A stretch of 64,000 nt of DNA from Chloroflexota bacterium (GCA_014338005.1 QUBZ01000001.1:1-64000), one strand, 5' to 3'; positions 7,590 to 17,847 are shown, numbered from the stretch's first letter. Notes: generated by a model from the sequence alone, not told the origin. Program-made: numbers and translations.

Positions 7590-8896
7590 ACCCGATACTG
7601 TTTAAATCGTTCGGCTAAAGACAGCGGCAGTTGAACCGTCATCAGAACCCCATCTTCAGTATGCTGCTGACTCTCAATGGTCGCAGACTCATGCAGCGCA
7701 GAGATCAAATCTCCACGCTGATAGGGCAGCAGCAGCTTCATGGGAACCGCATAACTATCTAAAGTCGTCTCAAGAATAGATAACAAAGCAGGGATACCCA
7801 CCGCTTCGCGCGCCGAAACCGCCACCTCCGCCCAATAAGCGGCAGCACCAGAATAAACCGGCAGCGGCCTGTCACCCCACAAATCTATCTTGTTCCACAC
7901 CAGAATTCGGGGAACCGGCGGCACATCAATCTCCGCCAGCGTATCTTCCACCGTTTCAATCTGCTGCAACACATTGGGGTGCGAGGTATCCACAACATGC
8001 AGCAGCACGCTAGCCTCTGTAATCTCCTCCAGCGTAGCGCGGAAAGCGGCAATCAGCGTCGTAGGCAGTTTCTGGATAAACCCAACGGTATCCGTCACAA
8101 CAACATGGCGGCCATTAGGCATATCCACGCGCCGCGAGAGAGGGTCAAGCGTAGCAAAGAGCTGATCTGCAATATAAACATCAGCACCGGTTAATGCGTG
8201 CAGCAAAGTGGACTTACCCGCGTTGGTATACCCCACCAGTGCCACCACAGGAACGCCCGCTCGGCTGCGCTGCTGCCGGTGCTGACTGCGATGCTGACGA
8301 ACACCTTGCAGTTCACCCTTTAACTTGGCGATCCGCCGCCGTATATCCCGGCGATCCACCTCAAGCTGCGTTTCACCCGGCCCACGCAGACCAACACCCG
8401 CTGCACCGCCGCGCGCCGCGCCACCGCCGGCCTGACGCGCCAGATGTGTCCACTGGCGGGTGAGGCGAGGCAGGCGATACTCGTACTGCGCCAGCTCCAC
8501 CTGGAGCGCACCTTCACGAGTCCGCGCATGTTGAGCAAAAATATCCAGAATCAGCGCCGAACGATCCAGAACGCGAACTTCCTCGCCTAAAGCCTTTTCC
8601 AACTCGCGCAGGTGACGCGGCGACAGCTCATCGTCGAAAATAACGACCCTTGCATCCACCTCACTCAGGGCTTCACGCACTTCCTCGACCTTACCGCTGC
8701 CGATAAAAGTATTCGGGTCAATTCGCTGCATATGCTGCATTGTCTGTCCTACAACTACCATACCGGCTGTGGCCGCCAGCAGCGACAGCTCGCGCAGCGA
8801 ATCCTCCAGGCTCAAGAGCGGACGGCCTGAACGAACGTCCGCGCCAACGAGAAACGCGCGTTCCTCTCCTGAATTGATGACCTGATATTGTTCCAA
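7586..8896 (-). CDS. hflX: GTPase HflX
   Basis: A 436-residue ribosome-associated GTPase that splits stalled or heat-damaged 70S ribosomes. The N-terminal HflX domain and the glycine-rich linker (GGAARGGAAGVGLRGPGE) precede the G domain with G1 GYTNAGKST, G3 DTVGF and G4 NKID. Length and motif order are those of the family. The start is TTG at 8896; the GAGG ribosome site overlaps the stop codon TGA of the aminotransferase gene upstream, so the two genes are coupled. No ATG lies nearby that would give the conserved N-terminus. Confidence 0.97.
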   Translation of the reverse strand: MEQYQVINSGEERAFLVGADVRSGRPLLSLEDSLRELSLLAATAGMVVVGQTMQHMQRIDPNTFIGSGKVEEVREALSEVDARVVIFDDELSPRHLRELEKALGEEVRVLDRSALILDIFAQHARTREGALQVELAQYEYRLPRLTRQWTHLARQAGGGAARGGAAGVGLRGPGETQLEVDRRDIRRRIAKLKGELQGVRQHRSQHRQQRSRAGVPVVALVGYTNAGKSTLLHALTGADVYIADQLFATLDPLSRRVDMPNGRHVVVTDTVGFIQKLPTTLIAAFRATLEEITEASVLLHVVDTSHPNVLQQIETVEDTLAEIDVPPVPRILVWNKIDLWGDRPLPVYSGAAAYWAEVAVSAREAVGIPALLSILETTLDSYAVPMKLLLPYQRGDLISALHESATIESQQHTEDGVLMTVQLPLSLAERFKQYRV

Positions 8897-8904
8897 AACA
8901 AACC

Positions 8905-10074
8905 TCAGCGATTAACATACCAGTGTCGCAAGCGGTCAAGCGCCTGCTTCAAACGCTCATCGGGGACAGCCACACTCAAGCGCACATACTGCTTACCACC
9001 CGGCCCGTAAATTTCGCCAGGGGCAACTGCCACAAAAGCCTGACTCAATGCCTGATCGGCATAAAAACTGCCGTCACCCTCAACAACCTGCGCCCAGACA
9101 TAGAGCGAGCCTTTGGGTTTATCCGCCCGAAGCCCGATTTCGGGAAGAATTTCCAGCACATAGTCTCTGCGCCGCTGATAAACCCGATTACGTTCTTCTA
9201 TCCACTGCTGCGATGTCGTTTCAACTGCCGTTACACCCGCATCGTAAACTGCCCGGAAATGGCCGCTGTCCACATTGCTCTTAACCTGCAAAAGCGTTTT
9301 GAGTACCGCACTGTTTCCAACCGCCGCGCCTAACCGCCAGCCGCCCATATTGTACGTTTTTGAGAAGGACATAAACTCGACAGCACAGTCCATCGCCCCC
9401 GGAACCTGTAAGACGCTCGGAGCCTGATAACCATCGTAGGTCACATCTACATAGGGGTTATCCGACGCAAGCAGAATATCATGTTCCCGGCAGAAACTCA
9501 CAACTTCGGCATAAAAGCTCAATTCCGCAGTTGCACCGGTTGGATTGTGTGGATAATTAACCCACAGAATCTTTGATCTGCGCGCAACCTCAACCGGGAT
9601 GGACGATACATCCGGCAAATAACCCGATTCCTGTGTAACCGGCATCCAGCAGACTTCAGCCCCCGCCAAATATGCCCCCATCGAATAAGGGGGATAGCTC
9701 ACATCCGGTACAAGCGCCACATCACCTTTATCGAGATAGGCCAGCCCCAGGTTTACAATACCTTCTTTACTACCGATGAGGGGCAGCACTTCACGTTCTG
9801 GGTCTAAAACAACACCAAAACGTCGTTGATAATACCGCGCTACGGCCTGTCGAAAGGCCGGTATACCCCGGTAGCCGGAATAACCATGATGGCCGGGCAA
9901 CCGGGCAGAATCCACAAGAGACTCCACAACCTCAGATGGCGGTGGCAGATCGGGGCTTCCAATATCCAGGCTGATAACATCCACGCCTGCGGATAACATT
10001 TCCTGAATACGCTGCCCACGAACGGCAAATGCATAAGGGGGCAAACCGCTAAGACGATAAGCTGGTGTCGGCAC
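8905..10074 (-). CDS. Class I/II pyridoxal-phosphate aminotransferase
   Basis: A 389-residue fold-type I aminotransferase. Motifs include SLDIGSPDLPPP near the N-terminus, the PLP-contact segment NYPHNPTGA, the ring-stacking SDNPYVDV, and the Schiff-base lysine in FMSFSKTYNMGGWRLG. The closest named group is the LL-diaminopimelate/aspartate-type aminotransferases, but the true substrate cannot be fixed from the sequence. The GTG start at 10074 shares one base with the TAG stop of the histidine-kinase gene (TAGTG), a sign of translational coupling. It is followed directly by hflX. Confidence 0.9.
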   Translation of the reverse strand: MPTPAYRLSGLPPYAFAVRGQRIQEMLSAGVDVISLDIGSPDLPPPSEVVESLVDSARLPGHHGYSGYRGIPAFRQAVARYYQRRFGVVLDPEREVLPLIGSKEGIVNLGLAYLDKGDVALVPDVSYPPYSMGAYLAGAEVCWMPVTQESGYLPDVSSIPVEVARRSKILWVNYPHNPTGATAELSFYAEVVSFCREHDILLASDNPYVDVTYDGYQAPSVLQVPGAMDCAVEFMSFSKTYNMGGWRLGAAVGNSAVLKTLLQVKSNVDSGHFRAVYDAGVTAVETTSQQWIEERNRVYQRRRDYVLEILPEIGLRADKPKGSLYVWAQVVEGDGSFYADQALSQAFVAVAPGEIYGPGGKQYVRLSVAVPDERLKQALDRLRHWYVNR

Positions 10075-11303
10075 TATAAGTCATTTTCCTGTAGCGTATC
10101 TAACAGAGCAGTTCCGTCTATTCTATCATTTGAGGCTGCTGTACGCATCGGGATCATGATATGGAAAGTGCTTCCAGGGCAGGCAATTTCATCGTAGCCA
10201 TCACTCTCCGCCCAGATCGTGCCGCCATGCGCCTCGATAATACCTTTAGCAATCGGCAGACCCAACCCAGGCCCACCGCCCTTAAACTTTGTTTTGCCGC
10301 TGGAATGCAATGATGCATCACCCAAAGCCGAAAAGGTATCAAAAATGCGTTGAAGATCGGTCGAGGATATACCGATACCCTTATCAATAATCATAATATC
10401 GGTAAAACCCGGCAGCTCACGCGCCCGCACCGTTACTTTTCCGCCGTCTGGCGTGTATTTGATGGCGTTCATCAGCACCTTTTCAAACGCCTGTAACAAA
10501 CGGTCAGAATCGGCGTAAGTTGGCTGCACAGGAATAGTGTCACGCTCAATGGTGAGATCAACATTTCGCGTACCCAGCGCCTTATTTACATTACGTTCAG
10601 CCGCATTCAGAATGTGCAGCAGCCAGACCGGCTGTACGTGCAGCTCCATCATCTTCAAATCCAAAAGCGACACATCAATCAGATCATTGATAATCTCCCG
10701 CAGACGCCGCATCCCACTCTCAATACCATCCAACAGAAGCCGCCCCTGAGGATCGGTGGCTGCCCAGGTGGTGTTAGCAATCATATCCGCGTAACCTTCG
10801 ACCAGGGTTAACGGCGTCCGCAGTTCGTGCGCCGCCACCGCGATAAAGTTCGACTTGCTTTTATCCAGGCGGCGCACATGCGCTTCAGCCTTCCGCAGTT
10901 GATTACGCATATCCACCAACAGCGCGTCGGCTTCCAACTTTGAAAGATAAATCAGCCCATCTGTAAAAACCTCATCTACCTGAACCAGCAGCGGCACAGC
11001 CACATCCAGAGGGCTATGCTGTAGAATCTGTTCCCATGTAATTCGTTTAAGAGCAGCCAGCACCGGAACGGAGGTAGTGAGTTCAACTTCCGCCGGGACG
11101 CTTCGACTCTCGACCCAATCAATCAGAATCGTGTTCAGCGGCAGGGCATCACCAGAGGCGACTGTACGCAGCAGCCCATCGAAAAACGCCTCAACAGATT
11201 CCATCACTTCCGACTTGAGCGCCTCGTTCTGAGATAGTTGAGCAACGGATGCCTCAATAAGCATATCCATGTAAGACTCAATCCAGCGCGCCAGTTCTTC
11301 CAT
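10074..11303 (-). CDS. Soluble sensor histidine kinase
   Basis: A 409-residue cytoplasmic histidine kinase with no membrane segment. The N-terminal 140 residues are alpha-helical and of unknown ligand, resembling RsbR-type N-terminal sensor regions. The HisKA domain has the H-box AAHELRTPL (His about 159), and the HATPase domain has KVLMNAIKYTPDGG, DKGIGIS and GLGLPIAKG. No receiver-domain gene is adjacent, so the partner regulator is unknown. The ATG at 11303 is preceded by AGG; a TTG at 11327 would add eight residues without a ribosome site. It lies between trmFO and the aminotransferase in the same operon. Confidence 0.9.
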   Translation of the reverse strand: MEELARWIESYMDMLIEASVAQLSQNEALKSEVMESVEAFFDGLLRTVASGDALPLNTILIDWVESRSVPAEVELTTSVPVLAALKRITWEQILQHSPLDVAVPLLVQVDEVFTDGLIYLSKLEADALLVDMRNQLRKAEAHVRRLDKSKSNFIAVAAHELRTPLTLVEGYADMIANTTWAATDPQGRLLLDGIESGMRRLREIINDLIDVSLLDLKMMELHVQPVWLLHILNAAERNVNKALGTRNVDLTIERDTIPVQPTYADSDRLLQAFEKVLMNAIKYTPDGGKVTVRARELPGFTDIMIIDKGIGISSTDLQRIFDTFSALGDASLHSSGKTKFKGGGPGLGLPIAKGIIEAHGGTIWAESDGYDEIACPGSTFHIMIPMRTAASNDRIDGTALLDTLQENDL

Positions 11304-11366
11304 GCCGCCTAAACCCTCTGCTTTCAATGCCGAAGTGTTTCGTTGATAATTCTACTATTTACCAGC

Positions 11367-12719
11367 CTATAACGCGACTACCTCAGCATCCTTAAGCGAC
11401 TGCCGCATATCCGCCAGCGCGCGTTCAGCATAAGCCTGATACCGCTCACGTTTATTCTTAATATGAACGGGCAAACCCGGCAAGATGCCAAAATTCGCCT
11501 TCATGGGCTGGAAGTGTTCCGGCTCGGCATGTGTAACATAATGGCACAACGCGCCGATCATCGTGGCCGGCGGAACAATCCAGCCCGGACGCCCAACCAG
11601 AAACCGCGCCATATTGATGGCCGCTACAATACCTGTTGCAATATTGCCGGCATAACCTTCAACGCCCGTGATCTGACCCGCAAAAAAGAGGCTGCTTCGG
11701 CTGCGGAACTGCATCGTCGGCAGCAGCAGAGCAGGGGAGTTGATGAAGGTGTTACGGTGCATCTGCCCCATTCGGACAAACTCGGCATTTTCAAGCCCCG
11801 GAATCAAACGCAGGATGCGCTCCTGTTCGCCCCAACGGATATTGGTCTGGAATCCAACCAGGTTATAAAGACTGCCCGCCAAGTTATCCCGGCGGAGCTG
11901 CACCACAGCATAAGGCCGCTGGCCTGTTCGCGGGTCACGCAGGCCAACCGGACGCATGGGGCCAAAAGCAAGCGCATCTTCGCCGCACGCCGCGATCTGC
12001 TCGATTGGCAGGCAGCTTTCAAAAAAGCGCGGGTCTTCGCGCTCAAAATCGCGCAGTTCGGCTTTTTCTGCCGCTTGCAGAGCTTCGATAAAACGTGAAT
12101 ACTGCTCCCTATTCATCGGGCAGTTGATGTAGTCACCTTCTTCTACCTCGCCGCGTTCATAACGACTGGCAAAAAACGCGACATCCATATTGATGCTTTC
12201 GGCAGTGACGATTGGCGCAACAGCGTCATAAAAATACAGGTGATTCTGCCCGGCCAGCCGTGTTATATCCCGCGCCAGAGCATCGGCAGTGAGCGGCCCG
12301 GTTGCGATAATGGACGGCCCGCTCGGAACGGTTTCAACCTCCTCACGGACAATCTGAATATTGGGATGTTGTTCCAGAACCTCGGTTACAAAACCGGCAA
12401 ATAATTCACGATCTACGGCCAAAGCTCCACCGGCAGGAACCGCCGCTCGTTCCGCGCAGTTGATTAACAGCGACCCCAGAAGTTTAAGTTCGGCCTGGAG
12501 CAGCCCCGATGCGCGGTCGGGCAGCTTAGAACCCAACGAGTTGCTGCACACCAGTTCGGCGAAACGATCCGAAACATGCGCCCCTGTCATCTTGTGGGGG
12601 CGCATTTCATACAGTTGAACCCGAAAACCGCGTTCGGCAAGCTGCCAGGCCGCTTCCGAACCGGCCAGCCCGCCGCCGATGATTTTTACAGGCAGCCGCC
12701 CATCGTGTAGAACCATCAT
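11367..12719 (-). CDS. trmFO: Folate-dependent tRNA (uracil-54-C5)-methyltransferase TrmFO
   Basis: A 450-residue FAD protein that makes ribothymidine at position 54 of tRNA using methylenetetrahydrofolate. The N-terminal FAD-binding motif [19 protein letters not shown] and the strongly conserved [12 protein letters not shown] are diagnostic, as are GPMRPVGL and [12 protein letters not shown] further on. Length is normal. Two consecutive ATG codons (12719 and 12716) follow GAGG; either can be the start. The TPR gene ends 24 bp upstream, and the histidine kinase begins about 60 bp downstream. Confidence 0.97.
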   Translation of the reverse strand: MMVLHDGRLPVKIIGGGLAGSEAAWQLAERGFRVQLYEMRPHKMTGAHVSDRFAELVCSNSLGSKLPDRASGLLQAELKLLGSLLINCAERAAVPAGGALAVDRELFAGFVTEVLEQHPNIQIVREEVETVPSGPSIIATGPLTADALARDITRLAGQNHLYFYDAVAPIVTAESINMDVAFFASRYERGEVEEGDYINCPMNREQYSRFIEALQAAEKAELRDFEREDPRFFESCLPIEQIAACGEDALAFGPMRPVGLRDPRTGQRPYAVVQLRRDNLAGSLYNLVGFQTNIRWGEQERILRLIPGLENAEFVRMGQMHRNTFINSPALLLPTMQFRSRSSLFFAGQITGVEGYAGNIATGIVAAINMARFLVGRPGWIVPPATMIGALCHYVTHAEPEHFQPMKANFGILPGLPVHIKNKRERYQAYAERALADMRQSLKDAEVVAL

Positions 12720-12743
12720 CCAACCTCATCATCTAAACCCACC

Positions 12744-13985
12744 TCACAGATGCTCGCGGGCATACTCCAGATAAGTCTTAATTTTATCCGCATTTACATC
12801 AGGAGGATCTAACAATAACGCACGTTCGTAAGCATCAATCGCTTTAGCATATTGGCCTAACGCAAAAAAAGCTGCCCCTAACATTTCATAAACACGATAA
12901 TCATTGATGACCTGCTCATCGGTTTTCGCCGCATCCAGCAGGTTATGAAGCGCTTCGATACATTTCTGGTAAGCGCGCAGTTGATAGTAACTGCTGGCAA
13001 TACGATAAAGCAGCGATAATTCCCAGGGGTGATCCGGGTTAAACTGCAAGGCCGCGCGATAAGCGACAATTGCATCATCGTACAGGCCGAGATTAAAATA
13101 AGCGTCGGCGAGCATTTCATTCACCCGCGACCAGGTGACATCCACCCCCAGGGGTTTTTTGGCATACTGCATAAACTGCTGCAAGCGGGATACCACCTCT
13201 CGATCTCGCTGCCCGATATACGTTAGCAGATCAGCAATAGCCAGCAGCGCCTCGGCCATCACCGGCCTGTTTTCCACACTGCCGCTCGACACCAGCGCCA
13301 GTGCCGTTTCAGCCGCCCGAAGCCCGGCCTCGTAATTTTGCATCTGTCGCAGAACACGGCTGCGCCTGAGATGCACCTGAACCAACCAGGCGCGGTCTTC
13401 CGAAGCGGGAAACGTATCTACTGCGCGGTTTAGGAACCCAACAGCCTTATCCAGATCGCGCCATTCATAAAAGGCGATGAAACCAAGCCGCTCGTAACAA
13501 TAGGCGGTTAAGGCGCTTACATAAGCCGGGCTGAGCAGCGCCTGCTGAAACAAACTCACCGCGCGTTCGCTCTGATTACTTGCCATCGCCACACGGCCCA
13601 GCTGGTAATAGATCCACCCCAGATTGCCATACTGGGGGAACATCTCAATAATTCGCATATAGGTCTGTTCTGCCGCCAGCAAAGCCTGGCGGTCGGCAAA
13701 ACCTACACTTGCCAGCTCAAAACGAGCAAGATAGCAGTCGCCAAGCAGTTCCATATTCTGCGGCGTTTCAAAACCATCATCTTGCAGCAGCTCGCGCGCA
13801 GCCCGGAGATCATCCAGCGCGTCATCGGGGCGCGCGCTTAACAGACGCACGCGCGCCCGGCGCAAAAGCAGTTCAGCGCGTTCGGCTGCATTTAGATTGG
13901 AGCGCAATTTCTTGGCGATCAGCACATCCGCGCGTTTGACTTCACCCCTGGTGATTAACAGGTCAACCTGTTCCAGTTTTTCCAT
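12744..13985 (-). CDS. TPR-repeat protein
   Basis: A 413-residue soluble protein made almost wholly of tetratricopeptide repeats. Helical pairs with the TPR pattern are visible through the length, most clearly at the C-terminus (YDDAIVAYRAALQFNPDHP, YAKAIDAYERALLLDPP). TPR proteins are scaffolds for protein contacts; the partner is unknown. No signal peptide or membrane helix is present. It is the first gene of the minus-strand operon that includes trmFO and hflX, and starts about 50 bp after a terminator-like stem. Confidence 0.85.
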   Translation of the reverse strand: MEKLEQVDLLITRGEVKRADVLIAKKLRSNLNAAERAELLLRRARVRLLSARPDDALDDLRAARELLQDDGFETPQNMELLGDCYLARFELASVGFADRQALLAAEQTYMRIIEMFPQYGNLGWIYYQLGRVAMASNQSERAVSLFQQALLSPAYVSALTAYCYERLGFIAFYEWRDLDKAVGFLNRAVDTFPASEDRAWLVQVHLRRSRVLRQMQNYEAGLRAAETALALVSSGSVENRPVMAEALLAIADLLTYIGQRDREVVSRLQQFMQYAKKPLGVDVTWSRVNEMLADAYFNLGLYDDAIVAYRAALQFNPDHPWELSLLYRIASSYYQLRAYQKCIEALHNLLDAAKTDEQVINDYRVYEMLGAAFFALGQYAKAIDAYERALLLDPPDVNADKIKTYLEYAREHL

Positions 13986-14036
13986 TTTCGACTCGCTATA
14001 CTTTTACATCTTTCATTATAACCGCAGGGAACCTAA

Positions 14037-14060
14037 AACGCGCGGGGGCAGCCGCGCGTT
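14037..14060 (-). terminator. Intrinsic terminator after fabF
   Basis: On the minus strand a 9-bp GC-rich stem (plus-strand arms 14037-14045 and 14052-14060, 6-nt loop) is followed by TTTT from the arm into TTTTAGG. It lies 37 bp after the fabF stop and separates plsX-fabF from the TPR/trmFO operon. Confidence 0.75.
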
Positions 14061-14096
14061 CAGGTTAACAAACGATTGGATATAGGTCGGGGAAAT

Positions 14097-15359
14097 TCAG
14101 ATCGCACCCAGAACAATCGAGGCGTTTTGACCACCCAGACCAAAGCTGTTTGACAGAATATACTTCAGTCCTTTGACCTCACGCGCGACATTTGGAACAT
14201 AGTCCAGGTCACATTCCGGGTCGGGCGTTTCATAGTTAATGGTCGGGTGAAGCACCTGTTCGATCAAACTCAGCGCACAGGCGATGACCTCGATCGCGCC
14301 CGAACCGGCCAGAGCATGACCAAGCATACTCTTGGTTGAACTCACCGCCAGATTGTAGGCGTGTTCGCCAAAAACCCGTTTGATCGCCAGCGTTTCCATC
14401 ACATCATTGGCTTTCGTGGACGTGCCATGTGCGTTGATGTACTGGATATCTTCCGGGTTAAGATGAGCATCTTCCAGCGCCCAGCGCATCGAACGCATCG
14501 CGCCACCGCCGTCAGGATCGAGCGCCGCGATATGGAAAGCGTCCGAAGCTGAAGCGTGTCCCAGTACCTCGGCGTAGATACGCGCCCCACGCTTCAGCGC
14601 ATGAGCCAGGCTTTCGACCACAACGACGCCGCAGCCTTCACTGAAAACAAAACCGGAGCGGTTGGCATCAAAGGGACGGCTTGCGGCCTCCGGGTTATCA
14701 TTGTACTCGTTGGCAAGGGCGTTCATGGCGTCGAAACCAGCAATCGCATAATCCTGAAGAACAGATTCAACACCGCCCGTCAGAACCATATCCGCGCGCC
14801 CATTTTTAATCAGCTCACTGGCTTCGCCGATGGACTGTGTGCCGGCGGCGCAGGCGGTCGAGGGCGCGTTCAGCGGCCCTAAAGCCCTCAAAAACCGACT
14901 GACATAGTGTGCAGGCATATTCGGCAGAGAGTTAATAAGCCCCAGCGGATTGGGCTTTAAATACCCGGATGTTTTGTATTTAAAGGTGCTTTGCTCCGCC
15001 ATTTCGTGCGCGCCCAGGGATGAGCCGATCACCACACCAACACGCTCGCCTTCAGCTTCGATGTCTTCAATCGTTAACCCGGCATCGTCAAGCGCCGCCC
15101 TGGAGGCGACCACTGCAAACTGGGACGCGCGGCCCATCCGGCGAATTTCCTTGCGATCTATATATTCCGACGCATCAAAGTCACGCACTTCGCCGGCAAT
15201 CTTCACAGGCACATGCTCTATGGGGATTGTTTCGATACGGCGAATCCCGGACCGGCCTGCTTTCAAACTTTCCCAAAGCGCCTTAACCGGCCCAAGCGCA
15301 GTCACAGCACCCAGCCCCGTAATGACCACTCGCGGACGACCATTTCGTAGTAGTTCCAT
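14097..15359 (-). CDS. fabF: 3-oxoacyl-ACP synthase II (FabF)
   Basis: A 420-residue condensing enzyme for elongation of fatty acids, joining malonyl-ACP to acyl-ACP. The catalytic triad is visible: Cys170 in PSTACAAGTQS, His in NAHGTSTKAND and His in SSTKSMLGHALAGSG. The N-terminal RVVITGLGAVTALG is typical. Length is normal for KAS II. The ATG at 15359 follows GAGG, and plsX ends 32 bp upstream, so the two lipid genes are co-transcribed. No acpP or fabD lies next to them. Confidence 0.96.
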   Translation of the reverse strand: MELLRNGRPRVVITGLGAVTALGPVKALWESLKAGRSGIRRIETIPIEHVPVKIAGEVRDFDASEYIDRKEIRRMGRASQFAVVASRAALDDAGLTIEDIEAEGERVGVVIGSSLGAHEMAEQSTFKYKTSGYLKPNPLGLINSLPNMPAHYVSRFLRALGPLNAPSTACAAGTQSIGEASELIKNGRADMVLTGGVESVLQDYAIAGFDAMNALANEYNDNPEAASRPFDANRSGFVFSEGCGVVVVESLAHALKRGARIYAEVLGHASASDAFHIAALDPDGGGAMRSMRWALEDAHLNPEDIQYINAHGTSTKANDVMETLAIKRVFGEHAYNLAVSSTKSMLGHALAGSGAIEVIACALSLIEQVLHPTINYETPDPECDLDYVPNVAREVKGLKYILSNSFGLGGQNASIVLGAI

Positions 15360-15391
15360 GATAACCTCACTTGTCAGCCACTCCGAATCTG

Positions 15392-16408
15392 TTATCCAGC
15401 ACCCATTTTTATATCGGAATGCTTTTCCAGACCGGCCTGAATATGCTCAACAATACGACCTTCAACGGCCAGCCGCGCCTGCCGAATGGCATTTTTAACG
15501 GCCCTCGCGTTCGACCGACCATGACCTATAATCACAACACCATTCACCCCCAAAAGAGGCGCGCCACCAACCTCAAAAGGGTCTACCTGTTTATAAACTC
15601 GGCGGAAAGCCCGGCGCGCTAACAGCCCGCCCATCGTCGAAACCAGATCGCTTTTAATCTCCGTCCGAATCAGATCGAATAACAGACTAGCCGCAGCTTC
15701 AAAGGATTTAACGGCTATATTCCCCACAAAACCATCGGCAACGACCACATCGGCCTGTCCCCTGAAGACATCTTTAGGTTCTACATTACCGATAAACCGC
15801 AGCTCCAGGGATTGCAGAAGCGCCTGAGCCTCATGAATAAGCTGATTGCCTTTACCTTCTTCTTCCCCATTTGAAAGCAGCGCCACACGTGGATTCTGAA
15901 TACCAAGCGCCTGCTGGGCATAGATTTTTCCCATCATGGCAAACTGTCCAAGCCACTCCGGTTTTGAGTCAGCATTCGCGCCGATATCCAGCAGTATAAG
16001 GTTTTGAGTGCCGACCCGAAAAATCGAACTCAACGCGGGACGGCGCACCCCCTGTATCCGCCGCAGCGTAAAAAGCGTCGCAATTGCCATCGCCGCGCCG
16101 GTATTGCCGGCAGTCACAAAGGCATCCGCAAGGTTATCCTTCACCATGTTCATACCAATGTGCATTGACGAATGGGGCTTTGACTGCCCGACCACACCGG
16201 GTTTGTCGGTCATCAAAATTTGCTGCTCTGCCGGGACAATCTCCACGTTTAAACCGCGTGTGTTATGCCGGTCAAGTTCCTGGCGAACACGCTGGGGGTC
16301 GCCAACCAGGAACAGCGCATCATTCCATTCCTGAGCAGCCATAACCGCACCGGCAACATCGGGAACCGGGCATTCGTCGCTGCCCATCGCATCTACCACG
16401 ATACGCAT
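15392..16408 (-). CDS. plsX: Phosphate acyltransferase PlsX
   Basis: A 338-residue peripheral membrane enzyme that converts acyl-ACP to acyl-phosphate for phospholipid synthesis. The N-terminus RIVVDAMGSDECPVPDVAGA is diagnostic, and internal segments LLDIGANADSKPEWLGQFA, VALLSNGEEEGKGN and VVADGFVGNIAVKSFE fit the family. Length is normal. It heads a two-gene unit with fabF. Its 5' end faces the tRNA-Leu promoter across a 120-bp gap. Confidence 0.96.
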   Translation of the reverse strand: MRIVVDAMGSDECPVPDVAGAVMAAQEWNDALFLVGDPQRVRQELDRHNTRGLNVEIVPAEQQILMTDKPGVVGQSKPHSSMHIGMNMVKDNLADAFVTAGNTGAAMAIATLFTLRRIQGVRRPALSSIFRVGTQNLILLDIGANADSKPEWLGQFAMMGKIYAQQALGIQNPRVALLSNGEEEGKGNQLIHEAQALLQSLELRFIGNVEPKDVFRGQADVVVADGFVGNIAVKSFEAAASLLFDLIRTEIKSDLVSTMGGLLARRAFRRVYKQVDPFEVGGAPLLGVNGVVIIGHGRSNARAVKNAIRQARLAVEGRIVEHIQAGLEKHSDIKMGAG

Positions 16409-16530
16409 AGTGGGCCATCCTCAAGCCAGTTTTGCTTTAAAAAACTATCATCAGGGTTAAATAGCATAACAAAAGTTAAAGCTTTATTCTATGGTCAGGA
16501 ACGAGGCGGCCAGAAACTTTGACAAAAGAA

Positions 16531-16558
16531 TTGACAGTCAAAAGGGTAGGGGTATAAT
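16531..16558 (+). promoter_or_regulatory. Sigma-70 promoter of tRNA-Leu
   Basis: TTGACA at 16531-16536, a 16-bp spacer and TATAAT at 16553-16558, both matching the consensus exactly. Transcription would start about 12 bp before the tRNA. A second TTGACA lies at 16519-16524, one helical turn upstream. Confidence 0.9.
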
Positions 16559-16576
16559 AAACAACAACATATCAGC

Positions 16577-16657
16577 GCCTCGGTGGCGGAATGGCATACG
16601 CAGCAGGTTGAGGGCCTGTGCCCTTTGGGCGTGGAGGTTCGAGTCCTCTCCGAGGCA
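16577..16657 (+). tRNA. tRNA-Leu (anticodon GAG)
   Basis: The acceptor stem GCCTCGG pairs with CCGAGGC; the D arm, an anticodon stem GCAGG/CCTGT with loop TTGAGGG (anticodon GAG), a long variable arm (GCCC TTT GGGC) and a T arm with loop TTCGAGT are all present. The long variable arm and the anticodon identify it as class II tRNA-Leu reading CUC/CUU. CCA is not encoded (the discriminator A is followed by TCA). Confidence 0.97.
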
Positions 16658-16669
16658 TCAGTTGACAGC

Positions 16670-16700
16670 ATCCACTCTGGTTAAGAGTGGATTTTGTTTT
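16670..16700 (+). terminator. Intrinsic terminator after tRNA-Leu
   Basis: A 9-bp stem (16670-16678 with 16684-16692, loop of 5) is followed by TTTGTTTT. It lies 13 bp after the tRNA. Confidence 0.85.
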
Positions 16701-16785
16701 CACCCCATGTGGACGCCTTGCGAGCAAACATACTTGCGTGTAAACTGCGAGAAAATAACTACATCATCCCGTTATGGGAGATCAC

Positions 16786-17847
16786 ATGAGCGAACAGACC
16801 GAGCGAATTTTAGCGGAGGCTTTCAACCTGATCGAGGTTGACAAATTAGAAGACGCGCGGAAACTTCTCACGCCACTTCTAACCACACAGCCGGATAACC
16901 CGGATGTCTGGTGGCTGTACGCCCATGCCGTGACCGATGCAGATACAGCGCGCGACGCGCTTAAACGAGCAGCAAGTTTAAATCCAAACGACCCGGATAT
17001 TATCAATCTGCTGGAACAAGTCGAAAAACAGGCTGCCTCGCGCCCGGCTGTTCCCGTCAGCGAGCTGGAACCAGCGTTCCTAGCCGATATCCCGGCCACG
17101 CTTCCCGATCTGCCTGAAGCCGAAGATGAATTTATAGATATAGATTTCGACGATGCCGATCTAGATATTGATATAGATGAAGAAGAGAAGGAAGAAAAGG
17201 GGGCCGCAGGTTCGCGGCTGCTGCCGCTGGCCGTTTTAGGAACAATTGTTGTTCTTATCATCATCGCCGTTGCCGTGATAACTTCCCGCCCCCAAACGCC
17301 GGCTGCCGTCACGCCGACCGCCGGTATCTCGGCAGCCAACCCTACCGAAACGCCGGCAGCATTTGTGCCGGATTTAACCGCGCTGGCCGAGATAACCCCT
17401 GAAGTGTTTATCGAGCCTACCAGCATTGAGACAACAGCAGAACTAATCCCCACAGACACTATTTTAGAAACTTTAGAAACACCGGAAATTTTGCCTGAGG
17501 CTGCCGGCGCATCCCCCACCGACCTGGCGAGTTATACCGAAGCTCTCAGCGGCTTCCAACTCACGGGCGAGCCGGCCAGTATTGAGCAGACATCTCTCGG
17601 CAGCACCCTGCTGGTGGGCATATGCGTAACCGCCGGGCCAGACCTGCGATCAGCACTGCCGGTTGTGATGGACACCCTGGCCCGGCAGCCTTTACCTGCC
17701 CAGACAGACGCCGTAGGCGCACGCATGGTAAACTGCCAGGACAATACGCTGCTGCTGCTGATCGTAGCTGCGGCTGCCGACGCGCAGGATTACGCCAGCG
17801 GAGACCTTAGCGAGGAAGAATTCCAGGCGCGCTGGAAATCACTGTGA
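16786..17847 (+). CDS. Single-pass membrane protein with N-terminal TPR region
   Basis: A 353-residue protein of unknown function. Residues 1-85 form TPR-like helices (RDALKRAASLNPNDPDI). Residues 110-138 are extremely acidic, with alternating Asp/Ile. A single transmembrane helix lies at about 144-166, followed by a Thr/Pro/Glu-rich linker and a C-terminal domain from about 245 that should be outside the cell. The topology resembles that of anchored scaffold proteins. ATG 16786 is preceded by GGGAG; an upstream GTG/ATG at 16774 is less likely. The 3' end overlaps the convergent kinase gene by nine bases. Confidence 0.75.
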   Translation: MSEQTERILAEAFNLIEVDKLEDARKLLTPLLTTQPDNPDVWWLYAHAVTDADTARDALKRAASLNPNDPDIINLLEQVEKQAASRPAVPVSELEPAFLADIPATLPDLPEAEDEFIDIDFDDADLDIDIDEEEKEEKGAAGSRLLPLAVLGTIVVLIIIAVAVITSRPQTPAAVTPTAGISAANPTETPAAFVPDLTALAEITPEVFIEPTSIETTAELIPTDTILETLETPEILPEAAGASPTDLASYTEALSGFQLTGEPASIEQTSLGSTLLVGICVTAGPDLRSALPVVMDTLARQPLPAQTDAVGARMVNCQDNTLLLLIVAAAADAQDYASGDLSEEEFQARWKSL